From Oscarella lobularis (lineage: Eukaryota > Porifera > Homoscleromorpha > Homosclerophorida > Oscarellidae), in NCBI RefSeq assembly GCF_947507565.1, contig NC_089181.1, positions 186,001-250,000 of the forward strand: a DNA stretch of 64,000 nt, given 5' to 3'. The stretch's first letter is position 1, and every line of letters starts with the position of its first letter. Shown in pieces: positions 44,724 through 55,023 of the stretch. Made by a program: the position numbers and the translations under genes. The notes beneath the pieces were generated by a model. That model was not told the DNA's origin. It saw only the letters and a list, made by a program, of their open reading frames with translations, and made no database searches.

Positions 44724-47700
44724 ATGTCGGACAAGGATTCAGAACAATCGAACTCAGAACCGTCGAATCCGGAGGAGCTAAAGGATCTATCGAAAAACGC
44801 TCATCGACGCGTGAAATTATACAGTTGCGGCGACGACAAGACGTGGACCGACTGCGGAACGGGTCTCGTCACTTGCCAATACTTCGAAAACCTCGGAGGA
44901 GTCGGCATCGAAGTGCGAGAGGAAAACGACGACGGTTCGTTCGAAAAACGACGAAAAAACGGAATCGAATCGACTTTCCTTTTAGAAGTCCTCATGATTC
45001 AGACGAAGATCTGTCCGGAGACGGTCTACAACGTGCAGCAGGTACGTAGGCGAATTCTTTTCGCTCTGTTTTTCTCATTTTCCGTCGTCGCGTCCAGGAG
45101 ACGCTGATCGTGTGGACGGAAAGCGAGAAAGTCGAATTGGCGTTGAGCTTTCAAGAGAAGGAAGGCTGCAACGACGTGTGGATGAAGATAAGCAATGTAA
45201 TAATTAAATAATTAAATAATGTCCTAAGGAGAAGGGGGAGAGAAGTGCACCTTAATTATTTTAATAATCTATATATATAGAGAGAGTAGGATGTCCTATA
45301 GTACTTCGGAGTAATATTCGAATTGAGAGTGGAAAGAGAGTCGAGTCCTTTAGTGTTTAATTAACATGTTAGGGCAACCCCAGAAAAAGTGCTCATACCG
45401 CCTTATAGGTCCAAGGACTCCAAGGCAAACATCATTCCTACGCAATCGGATCCGAAGACATTGACATGGAAGTGCAAGACGCGAATCAATCGGTCGGCGC
45501 TCCTGCCACTGTCGCCGGCGCCGCCGAACAATTCGAAGAAATTCCCCCCATGCCGATTGTCCCGCTAGAATTACCCCCGTGCGAACTGAGCAAACTGGAC
45601 GAAATCGCCGAAGTCTTCTCATCGTGCATGCAAGCGCTCATGCAACGCGAACGCCTCGCCTTGGGCGTCGAGCAAAACGACTACATTCGCAAGCTCTGCG
45701 ATCTCTTCCGCATGTGCGAAGATCTCGACGACGTCGAAGGACTCCATCGTCTCTTCGACATCTTCAAAATGCTCTTCCTTCTCAATAGCGCCGCGCTCTA
45801 CGACGTTCTCTTCTCCGATGACGTCATTCTGAGTGCCGTCGGCGCTCTCGAGTACGATCCGTCGAAAATCAATCCCGTTCAGCATCGCGATTATTTGAAA
45901 TCGACGGCGACGTTTCGCAAGGTCGTGCCCATATCGAAGCCGGAAGTCGTCGCGAAGATTCATCAGACGTATAAGTATCAGTATGTTCATGACGCCGTCT
46001 TGCCGACGCCGACTGTGTTCGAGGAGAACGTTCTGTCGTCGCTCGGCGCTTTGATCTTTTTTAATAAGGCCGAGATAGCCACTCAATTGCAGGTGGGAAC
46101 GACAAGCGTGGGGGGTTTTTTTTCTTTTCATTTTGACTTCTTTTTAGGAAGATGAGGATTTTATGAGGGACTTGTTTGATCGGTTGAACGATCAAACGAC
46201 GCCGATGGACAAAGCCAAAGACTTGGTACCTCCAAATAAATAAACAGATTATATCCTCAATTTTTTTGAAATTTTTTTTTAGCTTCTACTTCTCAAAGAT
46301 TTGTGTTCTTATTCGCAAGCGCTTAAGATTCCCGAAAGAATAGCTTTCTTAAAAGTGAGCACTCTGATTGTCGCACAGATGAAGCAAATCTTATTTCTTC
46401 GAATTTAGACCGTGTGTAGTCGAGGATTGGTTTCCTCATTGGGATATTATCTGGTACTAGATAGTCTTGATGAACGCGATGTCTCATCTCTTTGGGATTC
46501 TCTAGAGGCACTCCCATAACGCTGAAATCGAGCTGATCTGTCTTGACATCGTTTCGCAAATAGTGGAATTCAACGCGACCGTTATACGCGACGTCGTCGT
46601 CGGCGATCCGACGATTGACGAGGTACGAGTGTTTCTCAGTATAGTTTTCCTATAAGTCGAGAGCGCCTGTGTGCTAAGGACGACATATTCTTCAACGTCA
46701 TCATCTCGAAAATGGTCGAGCAGAAGGAATCAGGTGGAGTATCTCAACCAAAAGTCGTCTCAGTTTTTAAACTTATGTTAGGAAACGCGATACAATATCT
46801 GGGCCTACTGCGCACATTGATCGACACGGATAATATGGTCACAACAACTGACGTAAGAATCGCGAAATCACGCGTATTATCCCAATAGCAACGCTCATAT
46901 ACGTGAAGCGAACCGAAAAGGGATTGGTACTCAGTTTTTTCTACAAACACTGCATGCATCGTTTGGTCTCTCCCCTATTGGTCGTAACTAAGAGCGAAGC
47001 ACCCACTCAAGGTGAGAGGAGGAGTTGGCCTCTTGTTCCTAGTCTCTCACAATGTGCAATGATCTTGCAGACGATTACGGTCACAGCGTATTGCTGGGCT
47101 ACGTTCTCGAGCTATTGATTCACTGCGTGGAAAAGCACACGTTTCATATTAAGAACTACGTGATCAGTCATAATCTTCTTCGTCGAGCGCTCGTCTTACT
47201 TCAGTCTCGTCACTCCCATCTCTGTCTCTGTATGATGAGTTCTCTCATTCGTTCGTTACTCTGAATGAGGGCTTTCTTTTCTCTTTTTTCTCTCTTTTAG
47301 CTGCGCTTCGTTTTTGTCGGCGAATCGTCGGCTTGAAAGACGAGTTCTACAATCGTTACATCGTCCAAAGCAATCTGCTCGATCCGGTCATTGCCGCCTT
47401 TTTGAAGAACGGAAGCCGTTACAATCTCGTCAATTCGGCGATCATCGAATTGTTTGAATTTATGACGACGGTTAGAAATAGAAAAGAGATGTGTCTCGGG
47501 TTTTTTTATTCGCGAAATTCAGGAGAACGTGATTACTCTGATTTCACACGTAGTCAAGCGTCACATGGACTCGCTTCGCAGCGTTTCCTACGTCAATACG
47601 TTCAATCGGCTGCACTTGCGCTACGAACAGGAGCAGGACAGACAAATGGGACGCGCGGGAGAAATGAACGCATTCGCACGCGAAAGGCAGGCCGCTTGCC

Positions 47701-48303
47701 GGCGAGAAATCAAAGGGGACGATCTAATTTGTGAATTTTTAGTGTACCCAATCCCGTTTCTCGTACGATTCGACGGCGACGAGATCCGCGCGAAGTCGAC
47801 TTGGAAGAGGAAGCGTATTTCTTCAACGAAGACGACGAGGACGACGCCGTCGAATCGGTGGCGACAGTCTCTCAAATCGGTCCGCAATTGCCGCCGGCGA
47901 AATTGTATCGAAAGTTCGCCGGCAAGTTTTCCGCTGCAAGCGGCGGCGGCGGCGGCAGCGCCGGTGACGGCGGAGGCGGCGGCGCCGGCGAGTCAAAAAG
48001 TCAAGGAAGAATGATTCCTCGAATGAAAAAACGGGCGTCAATGAAAATAAAGTCGTCGATGCCGGCGAGAAGCGAGCGTCCGTCGTCGCCGCCTTTGGTT
48101 GTTAAACCCATAAAACGGTCGTCAATAAAGTTCAAGGTCTTTAGCCTTTTGGGGGGGAGGGGAGGGGGAGTTTTTCAGTATTGAATCATTTTTAGCCTAT
48201 TGTCGGCCTTGTCGACTATCCGGACGAAGATTCGGATTCGGACGAAGAAGGCTCTAGTCGTCCACAAGACAGCCCGTCAAAGAAAGCCAAGTTGGACGTA
48301 TGA
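44724..48303 (+). CDS. PPP4R3: PP4R3 / SMEK, regulatory subunit 3 of protein phosphatase 4
   Basis: It starts [20 protein letters not shown], then [20 protein letters not shown] and an EVH1/Ran-binding-like N-terminal domain ([20 protein letters not shown]-type sequence near 45105). The SMK-1 and ARM-like body is conserved: [60 protein letters not shown] and [19 protein letters not shown]-like sequence near 47330. The C-terminus has a Gly-rich run (47940-47995), basic [11 protein letters not shown], then [20 protein letters not shown] and a KKAKLDV end. PP4R3 directs PP4 to DNA-repair and metabolic substrates and binds FxxP motifs through the EVH1 domain. The donor after EVREENDDG is an unusual GTTCGT. 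Confidence 0.92.
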
Positions 48304-48472
48304 GGCGGGGTGAGGTTGTCTTATTTTATTATTATGAGTAGTACAGCTGCTAACGTAAGCTAAAGCATCTCCCTTTCCCACCATTTTCCCCCTCCTCTCT
48401 CGCGAAGTAGAAAAGACTCTCTATTGCGTTAGGAGTAGTTAATTCTATTGTAGGTAGGATGTTTCGCATTAT

Positions 48473-49736
48473 TCATTTCTTCGCGTATACAACTTCTTCC
48501 TTGAGCTTCTTCATGAGACTTCTCAGGTTCTCTTCTCCTTTTGTCGTCTTCGTTTGAGTCGGCGCCTCTGGAAGGGATTCAATTGCGACGACGTCTGAAC
48601 GTTTTCCTTGTCGACCCTTTTTCGCCGCCAATTGGTCGCGACGAGCCTTGAGATAGGCCTGACGCATCTCAATGTCTTTACTGCTCACTGAAATATCGTG
48701 CTATGGGCAAATGAAAGTCGTGACGAAAGTCTACCGTACTTCTGGCTCGACTTACACCCGACTTGTCTTTGTCGTCCTTTCCACCGCTCGCCGAAACCTC
48801 CCTTTGCGCCTCCGTCAACCACTGACGAGCGGCATCGCCGTTTCCGTGATCCGCCGACCGAACGCCAGGAAGACGAGAAGACAATTCTTTGTCTCCACCC
48901 GACGTCAAAGCCTTTCCAGATGACGAAGGAATTTTCGCCGGAGTCAGACCGGGTAACGATCCCAGACTGGCCAATCCCTCCTTCTCGATCTTCGTTGGAC
49001 TTTTCGTAGACATTCGGGCACTCTCAGCCAACGCTTGAGCCAAGTCGTCTTCATATTGACGTTCCTGAGCCTCGTGCTCAGCCGCGGATCGGCTAAGAAC
49101 TTCCCGTAGAAGTTTCTCCTCTTCTTTGATTCGCTTTACTTCTGACTCTTGATCAAAGACACTTGCGTCTCCTCCTTTCAGCACTCTGTATCCGAGTTTC
49201 TTCTGCAGGACACTCAATGCCTCTAATTCGAGCTCGATGTTTCGTTCCACCATCATTCGCTTGAACACTTCGAAATCGCTAGCGGCCGTCACGTGCTCAA
49301 ACGAATCCTAGAAAATAAATAATAAGGTCCTTGATTAATTAATTAGATTAATTAATTAATTAATTACATGAGTTCTCTCGTCTTCTTCAGGTGAACAAAC
49401 AGATGCGAACTGTTCCGCTGTTATGCCTAAGTCTTCAAGGTAACTTTCTAGCAATGATTCAACCTAGCAGTAATATTGTGACTTCAATCTCAAAAGGGTA
49501 CCGGTCTTACTAGTTTGGCATAGTTCTGATGTATTGCGGTGTAGGAAAACTTGTTCTCCTCCTCCGTGTCGAACACTGATGCGGCGTAGGATAGAGAAAT
49601 TTTTACTTAGGACACCTCCGTTCTGCCTACCCAAACAGTTCTGCTCTATAAAATTCAGAATGGGAGTTTTCCACAGAGGCGAGCACAAGAATCCGACAAC
49701 GCTGTCGAAAATCCAGTCTTCCGTCTCTTCGGCCAT
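48473..49736 (-). CDS. CFAP36: CFAP36 (BART-domain ciliary protein, CCDC104)
   Basis: The start at 49736 gives MAEETEDWIFDSVVGFLCSP, then WKTPILNFIEQNCL, the opening of the BART domain that binds ARL3 in vertebrates. Later exons give SDFEVFKRMMVERNIELELE, ALSVLQKKLGYRVL, an acidic linker, then LREVLSRSAAEHEAQERQYE. The end is DIEMRQAYLKARRDQLAAK and SLMKKLKEEVVYAKK, the family's C-terminal coiled coil. An in-frame ATG ten codons upstream (49766) is possible but unmatched. One intron holds a TTAATTAA-type palindromic run (49335-49370). It is tail-to-tail with PP4R3 and head-to-head with the carotenoid-oxygenase array. Confidence 0.88.
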
Positions 49737-49824
49737 TTCGTGGATAACGCGCGGTAAACTCACCACGTGACAACTTCAGCAAAGTCACCTGTGTTCTCTC
49801 TTTCTTCTCAAGCCTTGTCAGAAT
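49737..49824. promoter_or_regulatory. Divergent promoter, CFAP36 / carotenoid oxygenase 1
   Basis: 88 bases between opposed start codons. Confidence 0.45.
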
Positions 49825-51357
49825 ATGACGTCATCGTTCGGATCGATCTTGAAAACAGTATCAGAGAACATCGCGCCGACGAAAGCCGTCGTCACGGGCG
49901 AATGGCCAACGTGGCTTCGTGGCGGTCGACTCCTTCGCGTCGGCCCCGCCATGTTCGACGTCGGTCGCTCGTCACTCCGTCACTGGTTCGACGGATTGGC
50001 TATGATTCATTCATTCGAATTTGCCGACGACTCTGACAACGTCACATATACGGGTCGTCTGCTTGAATCGAACGTCTACAAGGAATCGATTGCTGCAGAT
50101 AGTCTCATTGGCGACGGGTTCGGCTCTAGAGCAATTACGAGCGATCCCTGCCAAACGACGTTCGGTCGCTTTTTCTCCTATTTCTCGCAAGTCGTGCGAG
50201 GTGCTCACTTTGGCGACAATACGAACGTCAATATCGTGCCGTCGTCCGACGAGAAAGGGGCCAAGTGGCTCGCTCTAACGGAAATACCGTCCGTCTGGAA
50301 ATTCGATCCCGAATCGTTGGACGCCGAGAAACGATTCAACGTTGTCGGATCTAACCCGGAACTGAAGCGGATGGTTAAAATGACGGCGCATCCGCACACC
50401 GCTTCCGACGGAAGCATGTACAACGTCGGCGTCATTCCCGGCCGGAATTCCTTCTACGTCATCTTCAAGACCAACGTGACGGAATCAGGAGAGAAATACG
50501 CAAGCGATCTCATCTGCTCTCTGCCGGCAGACGACGGACTCTCCTACTATCACAGTTTCGGTATCACCGATCGTTATTTCATATTCGTTGAATCGCCGCT
50601 GAAGTTGAGTCTTCCAAAGCTTGCCCTGTGGCGTTTCCATCGTCAATCGCTCGCCGACTGCATGTCTTGGGTCGATGACAAGCCGTCGCGTTTTCGAATC
50701 GTCGATCGAGAAACAAATAAGGAAGTTGTCGACGTGACGTACGAAGCCGAGCCGTTCTTCGCTTTTCATCACGCCAACGCGTTCGAGGACGACGCCAATC
50801 GTCGGCTCGTCGTCGATATGGTGTGCTATCCAAATGGAAAGAGCACGGTCAACTCTTTGTTTTTGGACGAGTTGAAGCGAGGTAATAGAGACGACGTCGC
50901 AATGGGCTCTTTTCGTCGCTTCTTTTTGCCACTCGATGCCACTGGGGTGACCAAAGTCAAGAGTGAAGTTCTGTCTGATGTGCATCCTGTTGAGTTGCCG
51001 CGAATCAACTACAAGAGCCACAACGGTCGTCCGTATCGTTTTGTTTACGGGCTGGGACGTAGCAGTCCGTCGGTAGCTTTCGTTGACTCAGTGGTCAAAT
51101 TGAATACCAAAACAAAAGAGACGCACGTGTTTGCCGAGAAGGGCGCGTTTGCTTCAGAACCGGTTTTCGTCCCAGCACCTGACTCGAAGACCGAAGACGA
51201 CGGCGTGATTTTGAGCGTTTTTCTCAGCGGAAATCCGGACGAAAAGAAGCCATTCCTTCTTATTCTAGATGCAGCGTCGTTCAAAGAGATTGCACGAGCA
51301 GAAGTCGCCTGCCGAATGCCAACAACCTTGCACGGCGACTTTTTGTCGGTCAAATAA
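49825..51357 (+). CDS. Animal-type carotenoid oxygenase (BCO1/BCO2/RPE65 family), copy 1
   Basis: An intronless frame of 510 residues, the usual family length. Animal-type hallmarks: PTWLRGGRLLRVGPAMFDVG, HWFDGLAMIHSFEF and SDPCQTTFGRFFSYF. The four iron-binding histidines fall in MTAHPHT, SYYHSFGITDRYF, FFAFHHANAFEDD and the C-terminal TTLHGDF. The supporting glutamates are consistent with the family (ALTEIPSVWKFDPESL and ASEPVFVPAPDSKTEDDGV). The enzyme should be a non-haem iron(II) dioxygenase cleaving carotenoids or apocarotenoids; substrate and bond cannot be told. There is no signal or transmembrane segment. Vertebrate relatives have about ten introns, so the intronless state is notable. 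Confidence 0.93.
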   Translation: MTSSFGSILKTVSENIAPTKAVVTGEWPTWLRGGRLLRVGPAMFDVGRSSLRHWFDGLAMIHSFEFADDSDNVTYTGRLLESNVYKESIAADSLIGDGFGSRAITSDPCQTTFGRFFSYFSQVVRGAHFGDNTNVNIVPSSDEKGAKWLALTEIPSVWKFDPESLDAEKRFNVVGSNPELKRMVKMTAHPHTASDGSMYNVGVIPGRNSFYVIFKTNVTESGEKYASDLICSLPADDGLSYYHSFGITDRYFIFVESPLKLSLPKLALWRFHRQSLADCMSWVDDKPSRFRIVDRETNKEVVDVTYEAEPFFAFHHANAFEDDANRRLVVDMVCYPNGKSTVNSLFLDELKRGNRDDVAMGSFRRFFLPLDATGVTKVKSEVLSDVHPVELPRINYKSHNGRPYRFVYGLGRSSPSVAFVDSVVKLNTKTKETHVFAEKGAFASEPVFVPAPDSKTEDDGVILSVFLSGNPDEKKPFLLILDAASFKEIARAEVACRMPTTLHGDFLSVK

Positions 51358-51458
51358 CCGCTTGTCTTTTTTTTTTCTTCTGTGCTGTTTGCGTTGCCGT
51401 CCCGCTATTAATTGATGACGTCATCTCAGCTCGTTTCGCGCAAGCGTGAAACAAGGAG

Positions 51459-52972
51459 ATGACGTCGTCCTACGGTTCGATCCTGAAAACGGTGTCGAAG
51501 AACATCGCGCCGACGAAAGCCGTCGTCACGGGCGAATGCCCGACGTGGCTTCGCGGCGGCCGACTCCTTCGCGTCGGTTCCGCCATGTTCGACGTCGGTC
51601 GCTCGTCGCTCCGACACTGGTTCGACGGATTGGCTATGATACATTCATTCGATTCGCCGACAACAACGCGAATGACGTCACATATACGGGTCGTCTCCTC
51701 GAAACGAACGTCTCTAAGAAATCGATTGCCGCCGGCCGTCTCGTCGACGAGTCCTTTGGCACGAGAGCGATCGCAAGCGATCCCTGCCAAACGACGTTCG
51801 CTCGCTTTTTCTCCTATTTCTCGCAAGTCGTGCGAGGCTCCCGAATAGGCGACAATACGAACGTCAATGTCGTGCCGTCATTGGATGGAAAAGGAGCCAA
51901 GTGGCTCGCTCTGACGGAAATGCCGTTCGTCTGGAAATTCGATCCCGAATCGTTGGACACCGAGAAACTACTCCGATTCAACCCGGAACTAAGCCGTATG
52001 TTCACAATGACGGCACATCCGCACGCTTCTTCCGACGGCGGCATGTACAACATTGGCATTGTTCCGGGAGCGCGTTCCTCCTACGCAATCTTCAAGACCG
52101 GCGTGACGGGATCGAAATACGCGAGCAAACTCGTGTGCTCGCTGCCAGTGAATGACGGACTCTCCTACTATCACAGTTTCGGTATCACTGATCGTTATTT
52201 CATATTCGTCGAGTCGCCACTTAAGTGGAGTCTGCCCAAGCTTGCCCTGTGGCGTTTCCATCGTCGATCATTTGATGACTGCATGTACTGGATTAATGAC
52301 AAGCCGTCGCGTTTTCGAATTGTTGATCGAGAAACGAATAAGGAGATTGTCAATGTGACGTACGAAGCTGAGCCGTTTTTCTCTTTTCATCACGTCAACG
52401 CGTTCGAGGACGACGTCAATCGTCGGCTCGTCGTTGATATGGTGTGCTATCGAAATGGAAAGATTGCTTTCAATTCTTCGTTTTTGGACGAATTGAATCG
52501 CGGTAATAAAGAAGGAATGAGAGGCGTTTTTCGTCGCTTCTTTTTGCCACTCAATGCCACTGGGAAGACCAAGGTCGAGAGTGAAGTTCTGTCTGATTTT
52601 CACTCTCTTGAGTTGCCACGAATCAACGGGTGCCACAATGGTCGTCCCTATCGTTTTGCTTACGGGCTGGGACTTAGCAGTCCGTCGGCAGATTTTCTCG
52701 ACTCAGTGGTCAAATTGAATACAGAAACAAAAGAGACGCGCTTGTTTGCTGAGAAGGGCACGTTTGCTTCTGAACCAGTTTTCGTCAGAGCACCTGACTC
52801 AAAGTCTGAAGACGACGGCGTGATTTTGAGCGTTTTACTCAGCGGAAATCCAGACGAAAAGAAACCATTCCTAGTTATTCTCGACGCAGCGTCGTTCAAA
52901 GAGATTGCTCGAGCTGAAGTCACGTGCAGAATTCCGACAACCTTTCACGGCAACTTTATGTCCGCCAAGTAA
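51459..52972 (+). pseudogene. Carotenoid oxygenase copy 2, single frameshift near 51652
   Basis: Reading from 51459 gives the normal N-terminus (SILKTVSKNIAPTKAVVTG, HWFDGLAMIHSFD), then loses frame. The next frame resumes at FADNNANDVTYTGRLLETNV and is open to 52972. Compared with copies 1 and 3, one base is missing at about 51652-51653. Everything downstream looks intact, including histidine motifs MTAHPHA, YYHSFGITDRY, FSFHHVNAFEDD and TTFHGNF, and there is no other stop. This could be a recent pseudogene, a sequencing or assembly error, or an allelic null. The long downstream frame also has an out-of-family start at 51446 that I reject as the true N-terminus. Confidence 0.8.
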
Positions 52973-53331
52973 CCGCTTGTCGTCTTCTTTCTTCTGTGCT
53001 AATTGCGTTGCCGTTTTGTCATGCGCACCATGTCTGTATGTCTTGTCGGAATGTGACGAAGCTACATTAAACTATTAGCTAATGACGTCAACCATTGTTC
53101 CGTCAATAGGATCAAAATATGTCGGCTAAGCTTCAGAACTGTCTCCAAGGAACTACACGGACGTGACCGAGCATTGTGTACTCTCCCACGTTTCCTATGA
53201 ACAAAGCATAGCTATCTATGCACACAAAGGGCGAGAAAACAATAGGATTCGTCAGGCGCCAACTACGTCAATCAACGCCTGCTTGCGCTTCTCTCGCTCT
53301 CTCTTCCCTCTCTCTCCCTCTCAACCTAAAA
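52973..53331. other. Intergenic, carotenoid oxygenase 2 to 3
   Basis: 359 bases. The frame of copy 3 is open upstream to 53218, but those 38 residues (MHTKGEKTIGFVRR...) have no counterpart in the other copies and are probably 5' UTR. A pyrimidine-rich CTCTCTTCCCTCTCTCTCCC stretch lies just before the start. Confidence 0.4.
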
Positions 53332-54861
53332 ATGACCTCATCGTTTAGTTCAATCTTGAAAACAGTATCGGAGAACGTCGCGCCGACGAAGGCTGTCGTC
53401 ACGGGCAAATGGCCGACGTGGCTTCGCGGCGGTCGACTCCTTCGCGTCGGTCCCGCCATGTTCGACGTTGGCCGCTCGTCGCTCCAACACTGGTTCGACG
53501 GATTGGCTATGATTCATTCATTCGATTTTGCCGACGACTCCGACGACGTCACATATACAGGTCGTCTTCTCGAAACAGATATCTACAGAAATTCAATTGC
53601 AGCCGATCGTCTCGTCGGCAACGTGTTTGGCACGAGAGCAATTACGAGCGATCCCTGCCAATCAACGTTCGGTCGCTTTTTCTCTTATTTCTCGCAAGTT
53701 TTTCAAGGCGTCCTGCATCGCGACAACACGAATGTCAATATCGTGCCGTCGTCTGACGAGAAAGGGGCCAAGTGGCTCGCTCTAACGGAAATACCGTCCG
53801 TCTGGCGAGTCGATCCCGAATCGTTGGACGCCGAGAAACGATTCAACGTTGTCGGATCCAACCCGGAACTGAAGCGGATGGTTAAAATGACGGCGCATCC
53901 GCACACCGCTTCCGACGGAAGCATGTACAACGTCGGCATCATCCCCGGCCGGAAGTCCTTCTACGTCATCTTCAAGACCAACGTGACGGAATCAGGAGAG
54001 AAATACGCTAGCGATCTCATCTGCTCTCTGCCGGCAGACGACGGACTCTCCTACTATCACAGTTTCGGTATCACCGATCGTTATTTCATATTCGTTGAAT
54101 CGCCGCTGAAGTTGAGTCTGCCCAAACTTGCCCTGGAGCGTTTCCATCGTCAATCGCTCGCAGACTGCATGTATTGGGTCGATGACAAGCCGTCGCGTTT
54201 TCGAATCGTCGATCGAGAAACAAATAAGGAAGTTGTCGACGTGACGTACGAAGCCGAGCCGTTCTTCGCTTTTCATCACGCCAACGCGTTCGAGGACGAC
54301 GCCAATCGTCGGCTCGTCGTCGATATGGTGTGCTATCCAAATGGAAAGAGCACAGTCAACTCTTTATTTTTGGACGAGTTGAAGCGAGGTAATAGAGACG
54401 ACGAAGCAAAGGGCTCTTTTCGTCGCTTCTTTTTGCCACTCGATGCCACTGGGGTGACCAAAATCAAGAGTGAAGTTCTGTCTGATTTTCACTCTCTTGA
54501 GTTGCCACGAATCAACGAGTGCCACAACGGTCGTCTCTATCGCTTTGCTTACGGACTGGGACTTAGCAGTCCGTCGGCAGATTTTCTCGACTCGTTGGTC
54601 AAATTGAATACAGAAACAAAAGAGACGCGCGTGTTTTCCGAGAAGGGCACGTTTGCTTCTGAACCAGTTTTCGTCAGAGCACCCGACTCAAAGTCTGAAG
54701 ACGACGGCGTGATTTTGAGCGTTTTTCTTAGCGGAAATCCAGACGAAAAGAAACCGTTCCTAGTTATTCTCGACGCAGCGTCATTCAAAGTGATTGCTCG
54801 AGCAGAAGTCACATGCAGAATTCCGACAACCTTTCACGGCAACTTTATGTCCGCCAAGTAA
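53332..54861 (+). CDS. Animal-type carotenoid oxygenase, copy 3 (mosaic of copies 1 and 2)
   Basis: Intronless, 510 residues from the start chosen by alignment to copy 1 (MTSSFSSILKTVSENVAPTK). All four histidine motifs are present: MTAHPHT, YYHSFGITDRY, FAFHHANAFEDD and TTFHGNF. From roughly 53740 to 54480 the DNA is almost identical to copy 1, including runs such as NVVGSNPELKRMVKMTAHP. After SEVLSD (about 54485) it instead matches copy 2: FHSLELPRIN, GLSSPSADFLDS, FVRAPDSKSEDDGV and CRIPTTFHGNFMSAK. The switch points to gene conversion or unequal crossing-over. It is expected to be an active dioxygenase. Confidence 0.92.
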   Translation: MTSSFSSILKTVSENVAPTKAVVTGKWPTWLRGGRLLRVGPAMFDVGRSSLQHWFDGLAMIHSFDFADDSDDVTYTGRLLETDIYRNSIAADRLVGNVFGTRAITSDPCQSTFGRFFSYFSQVFQGVLHRDNTNVNIVPSSDEKGAKWLALTEIPSVWRVDPESLDAEKRFNVVGSNPELKRMVKMTAHPHTASDGSMYNVGIIPGRKSFYVIFKTNVTESGEKYASDLICSLPADDGLSYYHSFGITDRYFIFVESPLKLSLPKLALERFHRQSLADCMYWVDDKPSRFRIVDRETNKEVVDVTYEAEPFFAFHHANAFEDDANRRLVVDMVCYPNGKSTVNSLFLDELKRGNRDDEAKGSFRRFFLPLDATGVTKIKSEVLSDFHSLELPRINECHNGRLYRFAYGLGLSSPSADFLDSLVKLNTETKETRVFSEKGTFASEPVFVRAPDSKSEDDGVILSVFLSGNPDEKKPFLVILDAASFKVIARAEVTCRIPTTFHGNFMSAK

Positions 54862-55023
54862 CTCAGATCTCTCCGCCTGTGTTTTGCTCTATTTTTTTCA
54901 CATCATGTTTATCTTTCTTCACACCGAGTAGACTACCTAATACAGTAATTCTTCACGTGATTGATCGGATGCGCAAGCTGACACTTCTTCTCACGTCTTT
55001 TTCGAAGGCTCCTCTTCGTCCAA

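Noticed and set aside
51446-51650. Alternative N-terminus for carotenoid oxygenase copy 2 (MKQGDDVVLRF...)
   Set aside because: It is the wrong-frame reading of the conserved N-terminal coding region; the family sequence lies in the other frame before the frameshift.
53218-53331. Upstream start giving carotenoid oxygenase copy 3 an extra 38 residues
   Set aside because: No other copy has this extension; the chosen start aligns with MTSS in copies 1 and 2.
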